This document shows positions 1 to 5,140 of a DNA stretch of 6,631 bases, piece after piece (positions within the stretch are counted from its first letter, which is position 1; every line of letters starts with the position of its first letter). Below the pieces are notes generated by a model. That model was not told where the DNA came from and made no database searches. It worked only from the letters and a program-made list of their open reading frames with translations. The position numbers and the translations under genes were made by a program. This DNA is from Clostridiales bacterium (lineage in GTDB: Bacteria; Bacillota; Clostridia; Lachnospirales; JAITVM01): positions 1 to 6,631 of the forward strand of contig JAITVM010000290.1 of the NCBI GenBank assembly GCA_031285815.1, read 5' to 3'.

Positions 1-157
1 CCTGCTTATTCTTTATGAACATTGACGCGGAAGCGCCTCCGGCCACCGCCGCAACTATGGAAGTGATTCCAAAAAGCAGCAGCGATAATAAAAAAACCAG
101 TAACAATATACCTATAGGAACAAAAATAAAGAAAAAAACTACACCCAATCCAAACAC
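1..157 (-). CDS. Possible membrane protein, N-terminal part, cut by left window edge
   Basis: The frame opens after a TAG at 187..185 and stays open to the window edge. From a GTG at 157 it gives 52 residues that are strongly hydrophobic: a segment rich in Val, Phe, Ile and Leu at about residues 6-30, then an Ala/Gly/Ile/Val stretch at about 31-46, ending in a Lys/Asn-rich turn. This looks like one long or two short membrane segments. I do not recognise the family; the pattern faintly recalls the membrane half of HAAS/DUF1700 proteins, which is only an impression. No well-placed ribosome binding site precedes the GTG. An ATG at 164 in the neighbouring frame has a purine-rich stretch upstream, and the two frames would join if the A7 tract at 132-138 were one base different, so a frameshift is possible. 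The tRNA-Leu terminator lies upstream, so this gene would need its own promoter; none is clear. Confidence 0.3.
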   Translation of the reverse strand, partial: MFGLGVVFFFIFVPIGILLLVFLLSLLLFGITSIVAAVAGGASASMFIKNKQ

Positions 158-245
158 CTTCCATGAGATCCGAATCCCCGCCGCCTATGCACGGGGCAAA
201 GCCCTTTTTTGGCAATCCCAGAATATAATGCAACACTAAAATAGC

Positions 246-283
246 AAAAAAACACAGCCCCCCGAATTTTCAGAAGGCTGTGT
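246..283 (-). terminator. Intrinsic terminator of the tRNA-Leu gene
   Basis: On the minus strand ACACAGCC (283..276) pairs perfectly with GGCTGTGT (259..252) around a 16-base loop, and a run of seven T follows (252..246, sharing its first base with the stem). It begins 7 bases after the tRNA 3' end. The plus strand has no T-run after the same stem, so it acts in one direction only. Confidence 0.9.
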
Positions 284-290
284 CTATAAG

Positions 291-376
291 TGCTCGAGAC
301 CGGAATCGAACCGGTACGGGGGTTAAGCCCCGCAGGATTTTAAGTCCTGTGCGTCTGCCAGTTCCGCCACTCGAGC
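291..376 (-). tRNA. tRNA-Leu (anticodon UAA)
   Basis: The 86-base gene folds as a class II tRNA with a long variable arm. The acceptor stem pairs GCTCGAG (376..370) with CTCGAGC (298..292), and the discriminator base is A at 291. The anticodon arm is CAGGA, loop CTTAAAA, TCCTG, which gives anticodon TAA and reads UUA codons. The long variable arm and the TTCGATT T-loop are those of tRNA-Leu. CCA is not encoded, since the bases after the discriminator are CTT, so the end must be added by the CCA-adding enzyme. It is a single tRNA gene with its own promoter and terminator, not part of a cluster. Confidence 0.97.
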
Positions 377-406
377 TTATTAGCTGGAAACTCAGCAACA
401 AAATTT

Positions 407-435
407 ATTATACTTGCATAAATCGCTATTGTCAA
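407..435 (-). promoter_or_regulatory. Consensus sigma-A promoter of tRNA-Leu
   Basis: Minus-strand TTGACA (435..430), a 17-base spacer, and TATAAT (412..407) match the consensus at every position. The start point should fall near 400, leaving a 5' leader of about 24 bases before the mature tRNA. A perfect promoter suits a highly transcribed stable RNA gene. Confidence 0.92.
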
Positions 436-497
436 TACTTAACTTTTATTTTTATCTAAAAATCGTATAAGCGGCTATGTAATAATATCCAACTCAA

Positions 498-1157
498 TCA
501 AGATAAAATTGTAACGCCGTTAGATGTCCCTATCCTATCAGCCCCAGCTGACACCATCTTCATAAAAGAATTCAAATCCCTTATGCCGCCTGAGGCTTTT
601 ATTAACATCCTATTGCCTACAATTTTCTTCATTAATGCAATATCTTCAACTGTTGCGCCCCCTGTTGAAAAGCCTGTTGATGTCTTAACAAAGTCTGCAC
701 CTGTATTTAGTAGCAATGTAATTACATTTTCTTTTTCTTCCTGGTTCAAAAGGCATGCCTCAATAATTACTTTTACGATAATTCCGCTGCCATGTGATTT
801 TGCAGCGGCTACTACTGCTTTTACATCTTCTTCAACATATTTATAATCCCTGTTTTTTACTGCCCCAATATTAATAACCATATCAATTTCTTCTGCGCCA
901 TTTTTAATACAATAATTAGCCTCACTAACTTTTATTTCAGTTGGGGTTGCCCCCAAAGGGAAACCAATTACTGTACATACTTTTACACTGCTGCCATCAA
1001 GTAGTTGTTTTGCGTACTGTGTATAATAAGGGTTTACACATACCGATGCAAAATTAAAAACCTTAGCCTCATCACAAAGTTTTTTAACCCCCTCTAGCCC
1101 CGCGTCTGGCTTTAACAAGGTATGGTCTATCATTTTTGCTATATCTTCTTTATTCAT
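498..1157 (-). CDS. deoC: Deoxyribose-phosphate aldolase
   Basis: DeoC splits 2-deoxyribose 5-phosphate into glyceraldehyde 3-phosphate and acetaldehyde in cytosolic deoxynucleoside breakdown. The 219-residue product is full length for the short bacterial form and is a single TIM barrel. Family hallmarks are visible: IDHTLLKP near the N-terminus, EIDMVINIG with Asp92, DFVKTSTGF with the Schiff-base Lys158, and IKASGGIR with the activating Lys187. I chose the ATG at 1157 because AAAGGTGG (1173..1166) stands 8 bases upstream. The in-frame GTG at 1169, which would add four residues, lies inside that ribosome binding site. The start overlaps the end of the upstream DUF4364 gene by 8 bases, so the two are almost surely cotranscribed and translationally coupled. 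No other nucleoside-catabolism gene (deoD, pdp, deoB) is beside it in the window. No clear terminator follows before the tRNA promoter. Confidence 0.97.
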   Translation of the reverse strand: MNKEDIAKMIDHTLLKPDAGLEGVKKLCDEAKVFNFASVCVNPYYTQYAKQLLDGSSVKVCTVIGFPLGATPTEIKVSEANYCIKNGAEEIDMVINIGAVKNRDYKYVEEDVKAVVAAAKSHGSGIIVKVIIEACLLNQEEKENVITLLLNTGADFVKTSTGFSTGGATVEDIALMKKIVGNRMLIKASGGIRDLNSFMKMVSAGADRIGTSNGVTILS

Positions 1158-1725
1158 CCATACAGCCACCTTTCAAATTATTATTCGCCGGATTGGTAAG
1201 CTGGCTTATAATGCTGGAGTATAGCGAGCTTACGTTAGCCTTCCAATTATTAGATATAATTTTAGCTTGGTCTTTTGTCACAACAGAAACATTTAGCTCC
1301 ATTAACGCCACTTCATCTTCGTAGACCCCACATTTAACTATATATTCATTTGTTTTGTGGTCATAAAAATAATTAGCTGTTATCTCGAAATCACGTTTCA
1401 AAATCTTTCTATTGTCTTTCACATAATTAATTATTTTATTTCTTATTTGTGAAGGGATATTATTTTCAAAATAATCTAAAATTTGTAAACCCGTATCTGT
1501 AACTGTATACCTAGTATTATTATTTTCCTGTGTAGACTCTAAAAACTTTGAAGCTGCCATCTCTGCCAGGCATTGCTGAAGGGAGAAATAGTTCATATAG
1601 TCCTGCTCCAATGCAAATTGGGATATCTGGCTATTAGACATTGGGATATCCATTTTGTCAATCAAATACAATATAATTAATTTATTTTCCGCAACCCGGA
1701 GCATAGTTTCTTTTCTAGTCAACAC
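1150..1725 (-). CDS. DUF4364 family protein, putative winged-helix regulator
   Basis: The 191-residue product matches my memory of DUF4364, a family of Clostridia and relatives. Residues about 10-30 contain the typical AENKLIILYLIDKMDIPMSN stretch, followed by NSQISQF and the YMNYFSLQQ segment. Residues about 30-90 read as a winged helix (helix, helix, then a TRYTVTDTG wing and an YFENNIP segment). About 100-178 form the family's mixed alpha/beta C-terminal part. It is soluble, with no signal or membrane segment. Its role is not established; DNA binding is inferred from the fold. The frame is open up to an ATG at 1737, but that codon has no Shine-Dalgarno sequence, whereas GGAG (1735..1732) sits 6 bases before a GTG at 1725 and 9 before a TTG at 1722, so I prefer 1725. 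Its 3' end overlaps deoC by 8 bases, which suggests a shared unit and perhaps shared control. No good promoter was found upstream. Confidence 0.88.
   Translation of the reverse strand: MLTRKETMLRVAENKLIILYLIDKMDIPMSNSQISQFALEQDYMNYFSLQQCLAEMAASKFLESTQENNNTRYTVTDTGLQILDYFENNIPSQIRNKIINYVKDNRKILKRDFEITANYFYDHKTNEYIVKCGVYEDEVALMELNVSVVTKDQAKIISNNWKANVSSLYSSIISQLTNPANNNLKGGCMDE
1166..1173 (-). promoter_or_regulatory. Ribosome binding site that fixes the deoC start
   Basis: AAAGGTGG lies within the last codons of the DUF4364 gene and 8 bases before the ATG at 1157. It overlaps the upstream GTG at 1169, which therefore cannot be the main start. Confidence 0.8.
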
Positions 1726-1830
1726 AATCATCTCCATTAAAATATACTAGTAAACAGGCACTAAAAACAGATAAGCTTTATTAAGCAGCATCCCCATAAC
1801 AGCCTAATTTAAAGCCTCTTTTGTCGCTAG

Positions 1831-1992
1831 CTAAATATCTTTTTTTCCCATGGCAAGCCATACCCTGTTAAAGAATATTGATTTTGCTATATCTGTGCTG
1901 TATTCGGGGCGATAAGGAAACTTGCCATAAATAATCGCCTGCCAACATATAAATGGCAACAGATTGAAGCCTGAAGCACTTTGGCCTAGGCT
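1831..1992 (-). pseudogene. Possible gene remnant or unrecognised short ORF
   Basis: Between a TAA (1995..1993) and a TAG (1833..1831) one frame is open for 53 codons and has protein-like composition. It has a hydrophobic, Trp-containing first half (LPFICWQAIIYGKF, about residues 12-25), then RPEYSTDIAKSIFF and VWLAMGKKDI at the end. The codon choice resembles that of the neighbouring genes. There is no ATG near its beginning; the first usable start is a TTG at 1959 with only a weak AGG upstream. It could be the C-terminal remnant of a decayed gene, a short gene with a non-ATG start, or chance. I do not recognise it, and I give no function. Confidence 0.25.
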
Positions 1993-2027
1993 TTATAAAA
2001 ACCGCCACCTCAAATTATCGGTAAAGC
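1990..2027 (-). terminator. Weak candidate terminator of the metallophosphoesterase gene
   Basis: Beginning 12 bases after the stop codon, GCTTT plus ACCG (2027..2019) can pair with CGGT (2004..2001) and AAAGC (1994..1990), with a T-run (2001..1997) directly after the inner stem. The inner stem is only 4 pairs with a 14-base loop, and the T-run falls inside the outer stem, so this is not a classical intrinsic terminator. Confidence 0.25.
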
Positions 2028-2038
2028 TTTAAGGCAGC

Positions 2039-3250
2039 CTAATTAGTAACGGTGACAAATACAAGCTCGGGCGGGTTAAAAATACGTGGCAAATAATGTA
2101 TTGATAAACCACGGCTCACTACTAACGACGAATTTAAAAGTTCATACAAACCACCAGCATATTTTGGAAAAAAACCTTGGTTTGGCGCATAAAAGCCATT
2201 TACCAAAAAAGGTAGCGTAATCTGCCCACCATGTGCATGCCCCGCAAATATTATGTCAAAATTATATTTATTAAAAATATCAACATATTCCGGCCTATGA
2301 AATAATAATAAGTTCAGGCTTTCTTGCTCATAATCCTGCCCCTTTAAGGCTTCATCAATAAATTTAATTTTATCCATACTTGTTGCCGGTTCGTAAGAAG
2401 AAGGGTCATTAATACCTGTAATAGTGATATCTTCCCCATTAATATTAATTTTTTCTGTCTGGTTATCCAAATATTTAAGGCCATACTGTTCCATACTTTC
2501 GATATTTTGTTTTAAACTGCTTGACCAGTATTCATGGTTGCCGGTTACATAATAAATAGGCGCAACATCTTTAGTTTGTTCAAGGAACAATAATGTCCCA
2601 TTAAAATCAAACTTGTCGTCCGCAATATCCCCTGTTAAAAAAATCAAATCCGGGTTATAGCCCCGTATCCTATCTGTCAAATCTTTTTGGCTGTTATTAT
2701 GTATAGTATTATGTAAGTCTGACACATGGGCTATTTTTAAACCCTTTTCAGATTTGTACTGTAAAGGTTTAGATAAAGTATAATGGGCCTCTTTTATATT
2801 ATTGTTAACGGCATACAATAAAAACATTATATAGGAAGCAATAAAAACTATTAAAAATATATAGTTAGAAAAATGTTTTTTGTTAATTGCCATATCAATA
2901 AACGTAAAAATAAAAATGCATATGCCCATGTAAATATACAAACCAGCTTCTAGCTTAAAGTCAAAAATTAATTTCCAATATGCAGATGTACGCAACCTAA
3001 AAGAATATCTAAAAACAAGAAATGAAAGGCTAAGTATTATAACAGAAGTTAATAATGCCAGTATTAAATTCACGCTTAAATATTTATCAAATAAAAATAT
3101 TTTGTAGAAACAATAAACTGCTAAGCAAAGGGTAAAAAAAGCTATGTGAAAATTCAGTATCTCTATATTGTTAAAGCTTATTTTAAAAAACAAAAAAAGT
3201 GCTAACAAAACCAAAACTATCGGTATAAAATGGAACCTACTTAAATTCAA
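2039..3250 (-). CDS. Membrane-anchored metallophosphoesterase (calcineurin-like)
   Basis: This 403-residue protein joins an N-terminal membrane part to a C-terminal metal-dependent phosphoesterase domain. About five hydrophobic segments are visible, near residues 8-23, 33-53, 59-80, 104-122 and 129-148. The catalytic domain starts at about 170 with all two-metal motifs: SDLH (Asp178, His180), LTGD (Asp208), TGNHEY (Asn238, His239), the lone His318 in LFHRPE, and GHAHGG (His338, His340). This is the layout of YkuE/YaeI-type phosphoesterases, which act on phosphoester or lipid-linked substrates at the membrane; the substrate here cannot be read from sequence. Five segments would put the catalytic part on the far side of the membrane from the N-terminus. 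The start is a TTG at 3250, supported by GGGAGG seven bases upstream. It is probably a single-gene unit with its own promoter. It appears intact. Confidence 0.93.
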   Translation of the reverse strand: MNLSRFHFIPIVLVLLALFLFFKISFNNIEILNFHIAFFTLCLAVYCFYKIFLFDKYLSVNLILALLTSVIILSLSFLVFRYSFRLRTSAYWKLIFDFKLEAGLYIYMGICIFIFTFIDMAINKKHFSNYIFLIVFIASYIMFLLYAVNNNIKEAHYTLSKPLQYKSEKGLKIAHVSDLHNTIHNNSQKDLTDRIRGYNPDLIFLTGDIADDKFDFNGTLLFLEQTKDVAPIYYVTGNHEYWSSSLKQNIESMEQYGLKYLDNQTEKININGEDITITGINDPSSYEPATSMDKIKFIDEALKGQDYEQESLNLLLFHRPEYVDIFNKYNFDIIFAGHAHGGQITLPFLVNGFYAPNQGFFPKYAGGLYELLNSSLVVSRGLSIHYLPRIFNPPELVFVTVTN

Positions 3251-3257
3251 AAAAAAA

Positions 3258-3263
3258 CCTCCC
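3258..3263 (-). promoter_or_regulatory. Ribosome binding site for the TTG start of the phosphoesterase
   Basis: GGGAGG is separated from the TTG at 3250 by a run of seven T. No ATG or GTG lies at a suitable distance, so the TTG is taken as the true start. Confidence 0.85.
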
Positions 3264-3286
3264 TATATAATGGGAAAAGCGCAAAA

Positions 3287-3315
3287 AATCATAGGCCGGT
3301 ATCATTTTTATGATT
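3287..3315 (-). promoter_or_regulatory. Leader hairpin pair upstream of the phosphoesterase
   Basis: AATCATA (3315..3309) is the exact complement of TATGATT (3293..3287), whose last two T open a run of six T (3288..3283), giving a weak AT-rich terminator shape. The same 5' arm can instead form a tight hairpin ATCAT-AAAA-ATGAT (3314..3301). The two folds exclude each other. The element starts within a few bases of the predicted transcript start. Attenuation is a guess; the stems are short and AT-rich. Confidence 0.3.
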
Positions 3316-3325
3316 GAATTTAATA

Positions 3326-3354
3326 ATTATATCAAATAATCTTGCTTGTTTCAA
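3326..3354 (-). promoter_or_regulatory. Sigma-A promoter of the metallophosphoesterase gene
   Basis: TTGAAA (3354..3349), a 17-base spacer, and TATAAT (3331..3326) form a near-perfect sigma-A promoter. The start point should be near 3319, about 68 bases before the TTG start codon. It lies in the 138-base gap downstream of comM, so the phosphoesterase does not depend on comM transcription. Confidence 0.85.
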
Positions 3355-3388
3355 TAAAATTATATATGTAGGATTTTACCTAAATAAC

Positions 3389-4915
3389 CTAGCCCCAATA
3401 CTTCCTGTCTAAAGACCTGTAAGAAATAGCCTCAGCAATATGGGCAGGCCTTATATTGCCGCTAAACTCTAGGTCAGCAATAGTCCGGGCCAGCTTGATT
3501 ATTTTATGGTAAGCCCTGGCGCTTAAATTAAATGATTCGAATGCCCTTTTCAGCATTTTTTTTGATTCCATATCTAAAACACAATATTTGTCTATCATTG
3601 CCGGCTGAAGCTCATTATTGATTTTTATTTTTTCACCCTTATAGCGGTTTGCCTGAAATTCACGCACCTTCACAACGCGGCTCCGTATTGCCGCTGAGGG
3701 CTCAGCTGTAGATAATTTATTTAGGTCATCAAAATTCACAAAATTAGCTTCTACTTGAATATCAACCCTATCCAGCAAGGGCCCAGAAATCTTGGCTAAG
3801 TACCTGCTAATCTGTTGCGTTGTACAGGTACATTTTCCATTGCTTCCATAATAGCCGCATGGGCAAGGGTTCATTGAGGCTACCAATATAAAATTAGAAG
3901 GGTAAGTAACGCTTTGGGACGCCCGCGAAATTGTAATCTGCTTTTCTTCTAAAGGCTGCCTTAATACCTCTAAAACATTTCTATTAAATTCTGTCAGCTC
4001 ATCTAAAAATAAAACGCCATTATGGGCAAGGCTTATTTCACCAGGTTTTGGGTTCTTACCACCCCCTGTTAATGATGCATATGAAGCTGTGTGGTGTGGC
4101 GCCCTAAACGGCCTTTTTTTAATAAGGTAATCTTTATTCGACAGGGCTGAGGAGACACTGTATATTTTGGTTACCTCGAGGCTTTCATTGAAATCAAGCT
4201 TTGGCAGTATTGATGAAAAACGTTTTGCCAGCATAGTTTTACCGGAACCCGGCGGCCCTACCACTAAAATATTATGCCCGCCCGCCGCGCTAACTTCAAA
4301 AGCGCGCTTCACCACAAACTGACCTTTTACATCACGAAAATCCAATTCAAATATATCACTTTCATCTTCAAAAAAATCATTCTCATTAACCATTTTTGGT
4401 ATAGGGGAATTTAAAAAATGCCCAATCATTTCATTTAGCCCCTTTACAGGGTACACTTCTATGCCGTCAACCAAACAAGCCTCTTTTGCATTTTCATATG
4501 GGACTATACATTTTTTTATATTTGAATCCCTTGCGCTAATCACCATTGGAAGGATACCGCTTACCGGCCTAATGGACCCGTCCAGCGAAAGTTCCCCTGT
4601 AATAAAATAATCTGATAACTTAGCCCCATCTAAAATACCAATGCATACTAATAACCCAGCAGAAATCGGGAGGTCAAAAATCGGGCCTTCTTTCTTTATA
4701 TCAGCCGGTGCCAAATTAACCGTAATGCGCCGCATAGGGAATGTTATATTAGAATTTTTTATTGCTGTCCTCACGCGCTCTTTAGACTCTTTAACAGCAG
4801 AATCGGGCAAGCCGACTATATCAAAGCCGGGCAGCCCTTGGCTAATATCAACCTCAACCATAACAGAAAAACCATTTATACCTAACACTGACCCACTATT
4901 TATCTTTGATATCAT
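3389..4915 (-). CDS. comM: YifB/ComM family Mg-chelatase-like AAA+ ATPase
   Basis: ComM is a cytosolic hexameric AAA+ helicase that promotes branch migration during integration of foreign DNA in natural transformation; many non-competent bacteria also carry it as YifB. The 508 residues are full length. An N-terminal Lon-protease-like fold (about 20-150, with NLAPADIKKEGPIFDLPI) precedes the ATPase core. The core has Walker A GPPGSGKT at 220-227, Walker B VLFLDEL at 301-307, sensor ASMNPCPCG at 346-354, and the LSARAYHK sensor-2 region near 464-471. Four cysteines (351, 353, 362, 364) form the metal-binding-type insert seen in this family. The C-terminal chelatase-like domain runs from about 400 to 500. 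The ATG at 4915 has GGGGCGG five bases upstream. It is transcribed divergently from dprA, with 225 bases between the start codons. No clear terminator follows it. No damage is visible. Confidence 0.97.
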   Translation of the reverse strand: MISKINSGSVLGINGFSVMVEVDISQGLPGFDIVGLPDSAVKESKERVRTAIKNSNITFPMRRITVNLAPADIKKEGPIFDLPISAGLLVCIGILDGAKLSDYFITGELSLDGSIRPVSGILPMVISARDSNIKKCIVPYENAKEACLVDGIEVYPVKGLNEMIGHFLNSPIPKMVNENDFFEDESDIFELDFRDVKGQFVVKRAFEVSAAGGHNILVVGPPGSGKTMLAKRFSSILPKLDFNESLEVTKIYSVSSALSNKDYLIKKRPFRAPHHTASYASLTGGGKNPKPGEISLAHNGVLFLDELTEFNRNVLEVLRQPLEEKQITISRASQSVTYPSNFILVASMNPCPCGYYGSNGKCTCTTQQISRYLAKISGPLLDRVDIQVEANFVNFDDLNKLSTAEPSAAIRSRVVKVREFQANRYKGEKIKINNELQPAMIDKYCVLDMESKKMLKRAFESFNLSARAYHKIIKLARTIADLEFSGNIRPAHIAEAISYRSLDRKYWG

Positions 4916-4945
4916 AAATACCGCCCCAAAAATATTATTTCAGAC

Positions 4946-4959
4946 AATTATATATAATT
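4946..4959. repeat. Perfect 14-base palindrome upstream of comM
   Basis: AATTATATATAATT is its own reverse complement and ends 31 bases before the comM start codon, so it lies in the comM leader or core promoter. It may be an operator half of the divergent control region, or a chance product of the high AT content. Confidence 0.35.
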
Positions 4960-4968
4960 TTTTGCAAT

Positions 4969-5022
4969 AATTCTATATGTATATCAATTTATTTTTACAA
5001 TTCTATATTAGATATAAATTTA
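4969..5022. repeat. Two imperfect direct repeats in the comM/dprA gap
   Basis: Copy 1 (4969-4991) and copy 2 (4999-5022) both begin AATTCTATAT, continue with an ATAT core after 2-3 variable bases, and end AATTTA. They are identical at about 20 of 24 aligned positions, and their starts are 30 bases apart, close to three helical turns. Each copy has an internal dyad (ATAT-GT-ATAT and ATAT-TAG-ATAT). A further AATTCT lies at 5025. They stand directly upstream of the dprA -35 box and overlap the likely comM promoter, where a regulator of both genes could bind. AT-rich sequence makes chance similarity easier. Confidence 0.45.
4972..5000 (-). promoter_or_regulatory. Candidate comM promoter
   Basis: TTGTAA (5000..4995), a 17-base spacer, and TATAGA (4977..4972) match consensus at 4 of 6 positions each, giving a leader of about 50 bases. 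A better -10, TATAAT at 4952..4947, has no -35 at normal spacing. The call is tentative because the region is so AT-rich. Confidence 0.35.
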
Positions 5023-5032
5023 AGAATTCTAC

Positions 5033-5061
5033 TTGACTTAATTTTATATTTTTTATAAAAT
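5033..5061 (+). promoter_or_regulatory. Sigma-A promoter of dprA-topA
   Basis: TTGACT (5033-5038), a 17-base spacer, and TAAAAT (5056-5061) each differ from consensus by one base. The predicted start near 5068 leaves a leader of about 73 bases. That leader can form two small hairpins: GGCT/AGCC at 5075-5087, and CTTAAA/TTTAAG at 5094-5110. Neither is followed by a T-run. Confidence 0.75.
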
Positions 5062-5140
5062 CAACTGGTAGCAAGGCTTTTATAGCCAACAAACTTAAAA
5101 CTGGTTTAAGGCTTGTGAATATAACGGGGGGCAAATCTTT

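Larger units (their letters stand above)
1738..2038. other. Gene-poor interval between phosphoesterase and DUF4364 gene
   Basis: About 300 bases hold no confident gene. They contain a protein-like but start-less frame (1831-1992), a weak terminator-like hairpin after the phosphoesterase, and short inverted repeats on the minus strand: AAGCCT/AGGCTT around 1967-1993, and TGCCA/TGGCA around 1940-1957. A promoter for the DUF4364-deoC unit is expected near 1740-1830, but no good -35/-10 pair with normal spacing is visible. TATATT lies just upstream of 1737 without a matching -35. Confidence 0.6.

Noticed and set aside
193..210. Plus-strand GGGC-AAA-GCCC stem followed by six T, like a small terminator
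   Set aside because: The stem has only 4 pairs with a 3-base loop, and no plus-strand gene was found that it would end. It could matter if a plus-strand gene ends left of the window.
15..239. Plus-strand 74-codon reading frame at the left edge
   Set aside because: Its Lys/Asn/Pro/Thr-rich, low-complexity product is the antisense of the strongly hydrophobic minus-strand frame, and it has no ribosome binding site or recognisable motif.
436..497. Search for a deoC terminator
   Set aside because: T-runs are present, but no stem of convincing length precedes them, so none is called.
583..846. Plus-strand reading frame opposite deoC
   Set aside because: It is the antisense shadow of an unmistakable deoC coding sequence.
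1984..1993. GCCTAGGC-type palindrome as part of a larger repeat or attachment site
   Set aside because: It is a short isolated palindrome with no second copy in the window and no integrase or transposase nearby.
4947..4967. TTGCAA plus TATAAT as the comM promoter
   Set aside because: The two boxes are only 9 bases apart, far below the spacing needed by sigma-A polymerase.
4641..4970. Plus-strand reading frame opposite the comM start
   Set aside because: It is antisense to the conserved comM N-terminus and has no ribosome binding site.
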